Positions 35,407-43,208 of a stretch of DNA of 43,486 nucleotides are shown here, piece by piece. This DNA comes from an uncultured Alphaproteobacteria bacterium. GTDB taxonomy: Bacteria > Pseudomonadota > Alphaproteobacteria > UBA11222. Location of the stretch: NCBI GenBank assembly GCA_937888955.1, contig CALAQW010000132.1:1-43486 (forward strand), written 5' to 3'. A program made the translations under genes and the position numbers. Numbering within the stretch: the first letter of the stretch is position 1; every line of letters starts with the position of its first letter. Below the pieces are notes generated by a model. The model searched no databases and was not told where the DNA came from. It saw only the letters and a list, made by a program, of their open reading frames with translations.

Positions 35407-36330
35407 ATGAATTTGCCAACCGGAACCGCACACCCCTTGTCCGACAATAGACTCCAGCATTATCTTCCCGCCCTGGCTGCGGGCACTGCAGGCACGCTTG
35501 GCGGGGCGATGGTCGTCGCGACGCGCTATGTCGTCACCGAAGTCGACCCCACGAGCCTGTCGGTGTTGCGTTACGGCCTTGCCACCGGCTGCCTCATCCC
35601 CGCCGCATGGCTGTTCGCAAGCGGGCGGATCCCCTGGCGCGATGTGGGGCCGATCGGATTTCTGGGACTGCTTTACTTTACTTTCTACCCGATCGTGTTT
35701 GCGGCAAGCCTGCAATTTACAACAGCGGCACGGGGTGCGCTTATCCTGTCCACAACACCAATGGCCACGCTGCTGATCGGCATGCTGCTGCGCCGCGAGC
35801 CGGTCACCCTGTACAAGGCCGCAGGCGTCAGCCTGACGGTTGCCGGAGTGGCAATGGCCTTGGGGGAAAGCCTGCTCGATACCGGCGAGAATTCCCTGCT
35901 TGGCGATGCGATCATGGGTATCGGCGTCTTTCTGGGGGCCGGCTATAATGTGATCGGCAAGCCCTACTTCCAGCGCAACTCGCAATTACGCGTAACAGCG
36001 CTTGCCATGTTTCTGGGATGGCTGGTGCTGGCGCTGGGCGCCACGGGTAGCGGAATAATGCCGCTGAGCTGGCCTGACCTGTCAGGCACCGCCTGGCTGA
36101 CCATTGTCTTTCTTGGCACGATCGCCGGTGCGTTTCCGATTTACATCTATTCCTGGGCGCTTGGGCATGCCTCGCCGACCCAGGTCGCGGTTGGCATCGG
36201 AATGAATCCAATCATCGCAATCCTGCTTGGGTCACTTCTGCTTGCCGAAATTCCCGCCTGGCCGACATTGACGGGCCTTGTCGCCGTGCTGTGCGGAATT
36301 ACGCTCGCTAACCGCCGCCAACCAGCCTAG
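35407..36330 (+). CDS. EamA/DMT-superfamily transporter
   Basis: A 307-residue membrane protein with ten hydrophobic segments in two repeated EamA halves: GGAMVVATRYVVTEVDPTSLSVLRY at the start of the first and GAGYNVIGKPYFQRNS in the second, ending VAVLCGITLANRR. Members export metabolites or amino acids; the substrate here is unknown. The ATG at 35407 gives the usual length, although no clear ribosome site precedes it and the frame is open from a TTG at 35347. A long-loop terminator begins within its last codons. Confidence 0.85.
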   Translation: MNLPTGTAHPLSDNRLQHYLPALAAGTAGTLGGAMVVATRYVVTEVDPTSLSVLRYGLATGCLIPAAWLFASGRIPWRDVGPIGFLGLLYFTFYPIVFAASLQFTTAARGALILSTTPMATLLIGMLLRREPVTLYKAAGVSLTVAGVAMALGESLLDTGENSLLGDAIMGIGVFLGAGYNVIGKPYFQRNSQLRVTALAMFLGWLVLALGATGSGIMPLSWPDLSGTAWLTIVFLGTIAGAFPIYIYSWALGHASPTQVAVGIGMNPIIAILLGSLLLAEIPAWPTLTGLVAVLCGITLANRRQPA

Positions 36331-36360
36331 CTGCCCGCATTAAAGCGGCGGTATTTTTTT
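36311..36360 (+). terminator. Terminator of the EamA transporter gene
   Basis: ACCGCCGC (36311-36318, within the last codons) pairs perfectly with GCGGCGGT (36345-36352), and a shorter CCGC/GCGG stem (36335-36348) is nested next to it. ATTTTTTT follows at 36353-36360. The T-run makes intrinsic termination convincing whichever stem forms. Confidence 0.8.
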
Positions 36361-36465
36361 AAGCCTCTTAACTTTTTGTTGCCCCTTTGACAGGTACAAA
36401 CTGTCGAACCGAAACTCTTAAATCGACCATTCTATTAGGTTTTATGACTTGAGCGGTGCAGGCGG

Positions 36466-38310
36466 GTGACAGCGTACAAGAAAGTACTCGACAAACAGAG
36501 TGGCGAACTGACCGCGGCGCAGAATATTGTTGCCGGCGCGCCGGATTTTGCCTGCATTTGTCAGGATACGCGCATTGTTCTGGTGAACGATGCGGGCCTG
36601 ACAATGCTGAGCAGCAAGCCGGGCACTGCGCATGATCCCGCGGGCCAGCCCTTCGCGACACTCATCCACCCTGACGACCGCTGGATCCTTGAGTCATGGT
36701 GGCGGCCACAGGAAGTACAGCCAACTGCCCGGCTGGGGATACGGCGTTATTGCCGTGTGGGGTCAGCGCGCGCGGGCTATCGCTATCTGGAACTCACACG
36801 CGCCGAACATGCGGTTGGCAATATCCGCTATGACTTGATTTTCGGTCGCCGGATCGAGGATTTGCGGGCGGTCACACAGGAATTGCAGCAAACCCGCAAG
36901 CAACTTGAATATCATTCAAGCAAATTGCGGCGCGAACGGAACAAGCGCCGCTCGGCAGAGCGGAGTGTCCGTCGACTGACATTCGAAGACCAGCTTACCC
37001 GGCTTGCCAATCGCGCACAGTTTCAGCGGCGTCTGGAAAGTGCCCTGCGACATGCTTCAAGAACCGACAAAAAGGTCGTTCTGCTGTTTATCGACCTTAA
37101 TAAATTCAAGGAAGTGAACGACGCGCACGGTCATGCCACAGGCGATGCGCTGCTGCGCCACATCGCGCACAGACTGTTGTCCTGTACACGCAACACTGAT
37201 GTCGTGGCACGTTTCGGCAGCGACGAGTTTGCGATCATCGCCAATCATGTCGAACAGGCAAGCGATGTGGATACGCTGGCCAAGAAGGTTCTCGATACCG
37301 TTGAACAACCCCTGCAAATCGATGGGCAGCGGCTGAATATCACCTGCAGCATCGGCGTCAGCATTTACCCCGATAACGGCACCGATGCCGACACCTTGCA
37401 AAAAAACGCCGCCCTCGCCTTGCAGCGGGCAAAAAGCATCGGCGGAGGGGCCTATCAGAACTTCAACGCGACGATGAATGCGCAAATTCGCCGCCGGAAA
37501 CGTATCGAACACGAACTTACCCGCGCGATAGCGCAAGATGAACTGGTTTGCTACTATCAGCCGCAGATCGATATTGCGACCGGCGACATCAAGGGCGTTG
37601 AGGCACTCATCCGGTGGGACCACCCCGCCGATGGGCTGATACCGCCATCGGAATTCATTCAAATCGCCGAATCGTCAGGCCTCATTCAGCCCCTCACCGA
37701 ATGGGTCATGCACCGCGCCTGCAGCGATCTGAAACAATGTCATGCGCTCGGGCATCCGATCGAGCATGTATCGGTCAATCTTTCCGCCAATCTGCTGCGC
37801 GATGACCGGCTGTTACGGATGGTCAAGCGCGTACTGGAGAAAACCGATCTCGCACCGCAATATCTGGAAGTCGAGATCACGGAGAGCATGGTGCCCGAGA
37901 ATATTACCGCGGCGCGGCAACTTCTGGTGGAAATCGCCGCGCTCGGCGTCGGTATAGCCCTGGACGATTTCGGCACGGGCTATTCCTCGCTCACCCATCT
38001 GCGCCAGTTCCCGCTGACAAGCCTCAAGATCGACCGCTCATTCGTAACGGAAATGTCGGCGAATGCGGATGATATCGCGATTGTCCGTTCGGTCATCACC
38101 CTCGCCCATAGTTTGGGGCTGCGCGTCATCGCCGAAGGTGTGGAGGAAACAGAACAGCTCGACATTCTGCAAAAAGAATCCTGCGACGAGGTACAGGGTT
38201 ATTATTACAGCCCCCCACTTCCCTATCAGGCGCTGATCGAATGGTGCAATACTCACCGACAAACAGAAGCCCGCACGCCTACGCGACCCGTTGCAGGGCC
38301 ATTTCTCTGA
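36466..38310 (+). CDS. PAS-like / GGDEF / EAL c-di-GMP signalling protein
   Basis: A 614-residue cytosolic protein. A PAS-like sensor (about 15-130) precedes a coiled coil (about 140-180, rich in Glu/Gln/Arg), a GGDEF domain (about 185-345) and an EAL domain (about 355-605). The GGDEF signature reads GSDEF at 251-255, one residue from consensus, while the inhibitory-site RxxD (Arg242-Asp245) is intact. The EAL domain keeps its catalytic set: EAL at 379-381, EITESM, DDFGTGYSS and AEGVEE. It is likely to hydrolyse c-di-GMP; cyclase activity is uncertain. It starts with GTG at 36466, no transmembrane helix, and its 3' end overlaps gluQRS by 32 bp. Confidence 0.9.
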   Translation: MTAYKKVLDKQSGELTAAQNIVAGAPDFACICQDTRIVLVNDAGLTMLSSKPGTAHDPAGQPFATLIHPDDRWILESWWRPQEVQPTARLGIRRYCRVGSARAGYRYLELTRAEHAVGNIRYDLIFGRRIEDLRAVTQELQQTRKQLEYHSSKLRRERNKRRSAERSVRRLTFEDQLTRLANRAQFQRRLESALRHASRTDKKVVLLFIDLNKFKEVNDAHGHATGDALLRHIAHRLLSCTRNTDVVARFGSDEFAIIANHVEQASDVDTLAKKVLDTVEQPLQIDGQRLNITCSIGVSIYPDNGTDADTLQKNAALALQRAKSIGGGAYQNFNATMNAQIRRRKRIEHELTRAIAQDELVCYYQPQIDIATGDIKGVEALIRWDHPADGLIPPSEFIQIAESSGLIQPLTEWVMHRACSDLKQCHALGHPIEHVSVNLSANLLRDDRLLRMVKRVLEKTDLAPQYLEVEITESMVPENITAARQLLVEIAALGVGIALDDFGTGYSSLTHLRQFPLTSLKIDRSFVTEMSANADDIAIVRSVITLAHSLGLRVIAEGVEETEQLDILQKESCDEVQGYYYSPPLPYQALIEWCNTHRQTEARTPTRPVAGPFL

Positions 38311-39169
38311 CTGCAGCAGGGGTTATTCCCCGCGCCCTTAATTCCCGTAACGACAACGCCGCATCGCGTTTGGCAAGCCGCCGCCCTGCCGCATCGCGGA
38401 CCAGCCGGTGATGCCCATAGTCCGGCGTCGGAAGACCAAGCAGGGTCTGAAGCAGCACATGCATATGCGTCGCATGAAACAGATCATGGCCACGGGTCAC
38501 AAGGCTTATGCCTTGCGCGGCGTCATCCACTGTCACAGCCAGGTGGTAGCTTGTACCGATGTCGCGCCGCGCGAGCACCACATCACCCAACAATTCAGGC
38601 CGTATCGCGATCTGGCCTTGATGACCATCCGGCCCCGCGCCGCTTTCATAAAATTCGGGCCGCGCCTCAAGTGTTGCAAGCGCCCGCGCGACATCTATTC
38701 GCATCGCGAAGGGTCGGCCGTCTTCAATCCACTCGCGCCGCGTTTCCATAGCAAGATGACGGCAGGTTCCGGGATAAAGCGCCCCTTCGGGGCCATGCGG
38801 CGCATCGCTGATGCGCGCGATTTCTTCCTGTATCTGCTTCCTTGTGCAAAAGCAGGGATAAAGCACGCCCAAACCATCAAGCGCAGCCAATGCAGATTGA
38901 TACGTATCAAGATGATCCGACTGCCGATAAACGGGTTTGGGCCATTCAAGACCAAGCCAGCTCAGATCCTCATAAATTGCGGTTTCAAATTCAGCCCGGC
39001 TGCGGGCGCGGTCGATATCGTCGATCCGCAACAGAAAAATACCCCCTGAGCTGTCTGCGGCATCGGCGGCAACAAGCGCGGCATAGGCATGCCCGAGATG
39101 CAACAACCCCGTCGGGCTTGGCGCGAAACGGGTTACCGGGCCATGATGTGGCGATTGACGATCACGCAT
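38279..39169 (-). CDS. gluQ: Glutamyl-Q tRNA(Asp) synthetase
   Basis: The 296-residue truncated glutamyl-tRNA synthetase paralog attaches glutamate to queuosine of tRNA-Asp. It has the HIGH-type motif HLGH at 24-27 (TRFAPSPTGLLHLGHAYA), the zinc site CFC...YPGTC, and a degenerate KMSKS as RRLAKRDAA, and lacks the anticodon-binding domain, as expected. The ATG at 39169 is favoured; the frame runs 12 codons further up to a TTG. It overlaps the GGDEF/EAL gene tail to tail and is divergent from the glycosylase gene with 38 bp between starts. Confidence 0.93.
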   Translation of the reverse strand: MRDRQSPHHGPVTRFAPSPTGLLHLGHAYAALVAADAADSSGGIFLLRIDDIDRARSRAEFETAIYEDLSWLGLEWPKPVYRQSDHLDTYQSALAALDGLGVLYPCFCTRKQIQEEIARISDAPHGPEGALYPGTCRHLAMETRREWIEDGRPFAMRIDVARALATLEARPEFYESGAGPDGHQGQIAIRPELLGDVVLARRDIGTSYHLAVTVDDAAQGISLVTRGHDLFHATHMHVLLQTLLGLPTPDYGHHRLVRDAAGRRLAKRDAALSLRELRARGITPAAVREMALQRVA

Positions 39170-39207
39170 ACGCAGCTTGTCGCAAAAAACGGAAATCGGG
39201 TTCAAGC

Positions 39208-39852
39208 ATGGCTCTCATTCGCCAACAGACAGATCTTGATGACGGGCTTGCCGCATTGTGCCGTGCCGATCCGGAAATTGCACGCATCGTTGCGGCAGGC
39301 GCAAGGCCCCAATTGCGGTTGCGCGCACCGGGCTTTGCTTCGCTTCTGCGGATTATTGTCGGGCAGCAACTCTCTATCGCCAGTGCCGACGCGATCTGGG
39401 GGCGGCTGATGCTTGCCGTCGACCCGCTGAGCCCGGAGAATTTACTGGCACAACCGGAAGCCTGTTTGCGCACCACCGGGTTGGGGCCGGCGAAACTTGA
39501 TTATGCACGCGGTCTTGCCCTGGCGGTTCTGGACGGCACCATCGATCTTGCGGCCGTCGCGCGGATGCATGCGGATGACGCCATTACCCATCTCACCGCG
39601 CAAAAGGGTATCGGCCCCTGGACGGCGGAGATTTATCTGCTGTTCGCCACCGGGCATCCCGATATTTTCCCTGCCGGCGATCTCGCCCTGCGCGAAGCCC
39701 TGCGATTGATGCATGATCGCGATACGCGCCCCGACAATCGCGAGGCGATGACACTCAGCGCGGGCTGGGCACCGTGGCGCGGGGTGGCGGCGCGATTGCT
39801 GTGGGACTATTATCGATTGCGTAAATCCGGGCGCGACGCCATGCCGGCCTGA
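39208..39852 (+). CDS. AlkA-type DNA-3-methyladenine glycosylase
   Basis: A 214-residue HhH-GPD base-excision enzyme. The LLRIIVGQQLSIASADAIW block is the conserved helix, the hairpin plus Gly-rich loop is AQKGIGPWTAEIYLLF, and the catalytic aspartate is Asp158 in DIFPAGDLALREAL. It removes alkylated purines such as 3-methyladenine. It is shorter than E. coli AlkA because the N-terminal TBP-like domain is missing, typical of this alphaproteobacterial form. The frame is open far upstream across gluQRS, but homology begins at the ATG 39208. Confidence 0.92.
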   Translation: MALIRQQTDLDDGLAALCRADPEIARIVAAGARPQLRLRAPGFASLLRIIVGQQLSIASADAIWGRLMLAVDPLSPENLLAQPEACLRTTGLGPAKLDYARGLALAVLDGTIDLAAVARMHADDAITHLTAQKGIGPWTAEIYLLFATGHPDIFPAGDLALREALRLMHDRDTRPDNREAMTLSAGWAPWRGVAARLLWDYYRLRKSGRDAMPA

Positions 39853-39885
39853 GTCACACTGTCCATCCGAAGAGGAAACCCGATC

Positions 39886-40557
39886 ATGTCCGCAGTTGCA
39901 ATCGACGGGCCGCGCGTTGCCCCCGCCAGTGGCGGCAAGCCCGACTATCTCGTCATTCTGAGCCATGGATATGGGGCGGATGGCAACGACCTTATCGCGC
40001 TTGCGCCCTATTGGCAGCAATTGCTGCCAGGCGCAGCCTTCGTTGCCCCGAATGCACCGGAACGCTGCGAGATGTCGCCCATCGGCTATCAATGGTTCGG
40101 GATCACGGGGCTTGATCCGGACACGCTTTATCAAGGCGTCACTCGCGCCGCGCCGACGCTTGATGCCTTCATCGACCGCGAGCTTGAGCGCGCGGGCCTT
40201 GATGAAAGCCGGCTTGCACTTGTCGGCTTCAGTCAGGGCACGATGATGTCGCTGCATGTCGGGCTGCGCCGCGCCAAGGCGCCTGCGGCAATTCTCGGGT
40301 TTTCGGGCGCACTTGCGGGGCCCGAACAGCTTGCCGCGGAAATGCGCGTAAAACCCCCCGTCATGATGATCCATGGCGATTCAGATGACATGCTGCCTGT
40401 CACGATGATGCATAATGCGGTGCAGGCCCTCGGTCAGGCAGGGCTTGAAGTGCAGTGGCATGTCTCACCCGGTATCGGCCACGGTATTGGCCCCGACGGG
40501 CTGGAGCTTGGCGGTGCATTCGTCAGCGACAAGCTGCTACGCGCGACCTCCGGCTGA
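39886..40557 (+). CDS. Alpha/beta hydrolase, carboxylesterase/phospholipase family
   Basis: The 223-residue hydrolase belongs to the acyl-protein-thioesterase-like (Abhydrolase_2) group. The catalytic triad is Ser116 in GFSQG, Asp168 in HGDSDDMLP and His199 in SPGIGHGI. The oxyanion region is ILSHGYGADGNDLIALA. Such enzymes cleave carboxyl or thioesters; the natural substrate is unknown. GAGGAAA lies before the ATG. It follows the glycosylase gene by 33 bp and precedes a small lipoprotein gene by 8 bp, so these are probably one transcript. Confidence 0.92.
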   Translation: MSAVAIDGPRVAPASGGKPDYLVILSHGYGADGNDLIALAPYWQQLLPGAAFVAPNAPERCEMSPIGYQWFGITGLDPDTLYQGVTRAAPTLDAFIDRELERAGLDESRLALVGFSQGTMMSLHVGLRRAKAPAAILGFSGALAGPEQLAAEMRVKPPVMMIHGDSDDMLPVTMMHNAVQALGQAGLEVQWHVSPGIGHGIGPDGLELGGAFVSDKLLRATSG

Positions 40558-40565
40558 ACGCGACG

Positions 40566-40781
40566 ATGTCCCCGCATTTGCCGTTCTTGTCTGAATGGCC
40601 CGCCCGCCTCATCTGCCTATGTCTGGCTATTCTCATCGGAAGTTTGCTGCTGTCGGGTTGCGGACGGATAAAACCCATTCTTTCAGGGGGCAGCAAAGGC
40701 GAATTCGATTATGGGGCGGGGGTCGAGTTTCTGATACCGGACCGGCCGGGCTGTAACGAGGCTGTCGCAAATTGCCGATAA
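40566..40781 (+). CDS. Small predicted lipoprotein
   Basis: A 71-residue product with a hydrophobic signal (LICLCLAILIGSLLLSGCG) ending in a clean lipobox LLSGC, so the mature protein would be about 40 residues beginning with Cys. The mature part (GRIKPILSGG, FDYGAGVEFLIPDRPGC, and a second Cys near the end) resembles no family I recognise. It is only 8 bp after the esterase stop, and the two adjacent cysteines in the mature part could be oxidised. It is easy to miss because of its size. Function unknown. Confidence 0.65.
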   Translation: MSPHLPFLSEWPARLICLCLAILIGSLLLSGCGRIKPILSGGSKGEFDYGAGVEFLIPDRPGCNEAVANCR

Positions 40782-40895
40782 CAAGAAGAAGCGGTTGCCC
40801 CCGGCAATCGCCCAGCGGCAGTTGTTACATGCGTATTAACCCTATGCACTGAGGAAACTTATCCGGTATATTCGGAGGGCAATTCGGGAATCGGT

Positions 40896-41462
40896 ATGCT
40901 TGCACACAATACCAAAGCCCTGGCGGAGGCAAGTCCTGCACTTGTTCTGAATGCGGATTACCGCCCGCTCAGCTATTTCCCCTTATCGCTCTGGTGCTGG
41001 CAGGATGCGATCAAGGCGGTATTTCTCGACCGTGTAAACATCGTGTCGGAATATGACCGATCAGTGCGCAGTCCCACATCGGAAATCAAACTGCCCAGCG
41101 TCGTGTCACTCAAGACCTATGTCAGACCGGCGCGCTATCCTGCCTTTACCCGCTTCAACCTGTTTCTGCGCGATAATTTCACCTGCCAATATTGCGGCGC
41201 AACCGACGAGCTGACCTTCGACCATCTGATCCCACGCTCACGCGGCGGGCGCACGACATGGGACAATGTGCTTGCCGCCTGTGCGACCTGCAATCTGCGC
41301 AAGGGCGCGATGCTGGAAGCCGATTGCGGCATGCATCCCGCCCGCCGACCGTTCCGCCCCACGACCCAGGATTTGCAGAATCGCGGCCGCGCCTTCCCGC
41401 CCAACTATCTGCATGAAAGCTGGTCGGACTTTCTTTATTGGGATTGCGAGCTCGATCCCTAG
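40896..41462 (+). CDS. HNH endonuclease
   Basis: A 188-residue HNH-family nuclease. The zinc and catalytic core is NFTCQYCGATDELTFDHLIPRSRGG (CxxC, DH) followed by DNVLAACATCNLRKG (N, CxxCN), with the conserved HNH histidine in FDHL. The N-terminal part has VLNADYRPLSYFPLSLWCWQDAI, found in the widespread alphaproteobacterial version of the family that is not part of a restriction system. Its cellular role is not established. A TATATT -10-like box lies 24 bp ahead of the ATG. Confidence 0.92.
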   Translation: MLAHNTKALAEASPALVLNADYRPLSYFPLSLWCWQDAIKAVFLDRVNIVSEYDRSVRSPTSEIKLPSVVSLKTYVRPARYPAFTRFNLFLRDNFTCQYCGATDELTFDHLIPRSRGGRTTWDNVLAACATCNLRKGAMLEADCGMHPARRPFRPTTQDLQNRGRAFPPNYLHESWSDFLYWDCELDP

Positions 41463-41509
41463 GCCAGCGCGGGCGCACTGCCAGGCCCAGATGCCCCCGA
41501 AGCGCCTTC

Positions 41510-41533
41510 GCCGTTGCCGCGCCCGGCTTTTTT
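41510..41533 (+). terminator. Possible terminator after the HNH gene
   Basis: A short GCCG (41510-41513) / CGGC (41524-41527) stem is followed directly by six T. The stem is only 4 bp, so efficiency is doubtful. Confidence 0.4.
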
Positions 41534-41575
41534 ATGACAAGCTCCCCTGAATAAAAATTCTGAGGGGAAAAGCTC

Positions 41576-43117
41576 ATGGGCACAGGTAACCCGGCACAGG
41601 CCGAAACCCGTTGCGGCAAACTGCAAGGCAGCGTCGAAGACGGGATCTATTCGTTCAAAGGCATTCCATATGCCGCCCCGCCCGTGGGGGAGCGGCGCTG
41701 GATGCCCCCCGAAGACCCGACGCCCTGGGCCGGCACCCGCGATGCCAGCGCCTATGGTTTCTGGGCGCATCAGAACAAATCCGACATGGATGCGGTGATG
41801 GGGGCCGAGACGGGCGAAAAATCCGAAGACTGCCTGTTTCTCAATGTCTGGACCCCCGGGCTTGATAATGCGCGCCGCCCGGTCATGGTCTGGATCCATG
41901 GCGGCGGCTTCACGATTGGCGCGGGCAGCCAGGGTGTTTATGAAGGACGCAGCCTCGCGCAGCTTGGCGATGTCGTTGTCGTGACGATCAATTACCGGCT
42001 GGGGACGCTCGGTTTTGTCAATCTGGCGGAGGCAACCGGCGGCGCCATCCCCGCAACCGGCAATGAAGGGCTGCTTGATCAGGTCAAGGCGCTTGAATGG
42101 GTACGCGATAATATTGCGGAATTTGGCGGCGATCCCGGCAATGTGACGATTTTCGGGGAATCAGCGGGTGGCATGAGCACAGGCTCGCTGCTTGCCCTGC
42201 CCGCCGCGCGGGGCCTTTTTCACAAGGCAATCCCGCAATCGGGCGCGTGCCATACCGCCGCGCCGCGTGAAACCGGGATCCTGGTTGGCGAGGCGCTGCT
42301 GAAAATTACCGAACTCGACGCGGACGGGCTGCGCAAGGCGGATGCCGCAACCCTGATGAAGGCGCAACGCCGGATCGAAGGCGGTCGGGTCGAAGGCTAT
42401 CCGCTATCGCGGATCGGCGGCCTGCCGCTCAGGCCGGTCGTCGACGGAACCGTCTTGCCGGTTAATCCCATCGACGCGGTGTCGGACGGAATTGCCGCCA
42501 ATATTCCGATCATGGCAGGCAGTACGCTTGATGAATGGAAACTGTTCGGGGCCATGCAGCCCGCGATCATCGAGCTTGACGAGGAGACGATGGCAAAACG
42601 GCTCGGTTTCCTTGTCGCGGAGACGCAAGTCCCGACACTTGTCGCAGCCTATAAAGACGGGCTGTCACAACGGGGTGTCGAACCGACCGCGCCGGAAATC
42701 TTCATGGCGATCCAGACCGACCGCATTTTCCGCATGCCTGCGCTACGACTGCTGGAAGAACAAGCAGCTCATAATGATCAGGTCTATTGCTATCTGTTTG
42801 ACTGGCAATCACCTGCGGCACGCGGCGCACTGGGCGCCTGTCACGCGGTCGAACTCGCATTCGTGTTCGGCACGGTGACAAAGCCGGGATCGGGGAAATT
42901 CTATGGTTCGGGCCCCGCGGCGGAGGCACTTGCCAGGACAACGATGCAAGCCTGGGCGAATTTTGCCCATACGGGCAATCCGGGCTGGGCAGCCTATGAC
43001 AAAAAGGCGCGCGCGACGCAAATTCTCGGGGAAAATTGCCGCACGGAAAATGCCCCCCTTGAAACAGAACGCGCCGCATGGGATGGAGTGGCGGACCGGC
43101 ATCTCGGCTCGCTTTAG
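41576..43117 (+). CDS. Type-B carboxylesterase
   Basis: The 513-residue hydrolase has the carboxylesterase family triad: Ser196 in GESAGG, Glu320 in TLDEW, and His423 in GACHAVELAFVFG. It opens with ETRCGKLQGS and FKGIPYAAPPVGERR, then SEDCLFLNVWTPG and MVWIHGGGFTIG, the oxyanion hole. No signal peptide is evident, so it is likely cytoplasmic. It probably hydrolyses carboxylic esters of unknown identity. The GAGGGGA ribosome site lies in a potential 5-bp hairpin (41544-41567). Codon use matches its neighbours. Confidence 0.93.
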   Translation: MGTGNPAQAETRCGKLQGSVEDGIYSFKGIPYAAPPVGERRWMPPEDPTPWAGTRDASAYGFWAHQNKSDMDAVMGAETGEKSEDCLFLNVWTPGLDNARRPVMVWIHGGGFTIGAGSQGVYEGRSLAQLGDVVVVTINYRLGTLGFVNLAEATGGAIPATGNEGLLDQVKALEWVRDNIAEFGGDPGNVTIFGESAGGMSTGSLLALPAARGLFHKAIPQSGACHTAAPRETGILVGEALLKITELDADGLRKADAATLMKAQRRIEGGRVEGYPLSRIGGLPLRPVVDGTVLPVNPIDAVSDGIAANIPIMAGSTLDEWKLFGAMQPAIIELDEETMAKRLGFLVAETQVPTLVAAYKDGLSQRGVEPTAPEIFMAIQTDRIFRMPALRLLEEQAAHNDQVYCYLFDWQSPAARGALGACHAVELAFVFGTVTKPGSGKFYGSGPAAEALARTTMQAWANFAHTGNPGWAAYDKKARATQILGENCRTENAPLETERAAWDGVADRHLGSL

Positions 43118-43150
43118 GGCTGGTCTGCCGCAAACCCGATTTACATGCCG

Positions 43151-43191
43151 GCGCGGGGGCAGGATTGCTTGCCCCGCCCCCGTGCCCGCGC
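43151..43191 (+). terminator. GC-rich hairpin after the carboxylesterase
   Basis: CGGGGGC (43154-43160) pairs with GCCCCCG (43176-43182), GCGCGGG (43151-43157) with CCCGCGC (43185-43191), and an inner GGGGCA (43156-43161) with TGCCCC (43170-43175). These are alternative nested stems without a T-run. They end 17 bp before the next ATG and may act as a weak or rho-assisted terminator. Confidence 0.35.
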
Positions 43192-43208
43192 AGCAATCAG
43201 TCGCGTCC

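Noticed and set aside
38842-39207. N-terminal extension of the glycosylase across gluQRS
   Set aside because: It is antisense to gluQRS coding sequence and lacks homology; the HhH-GPD protein begins at 39208.
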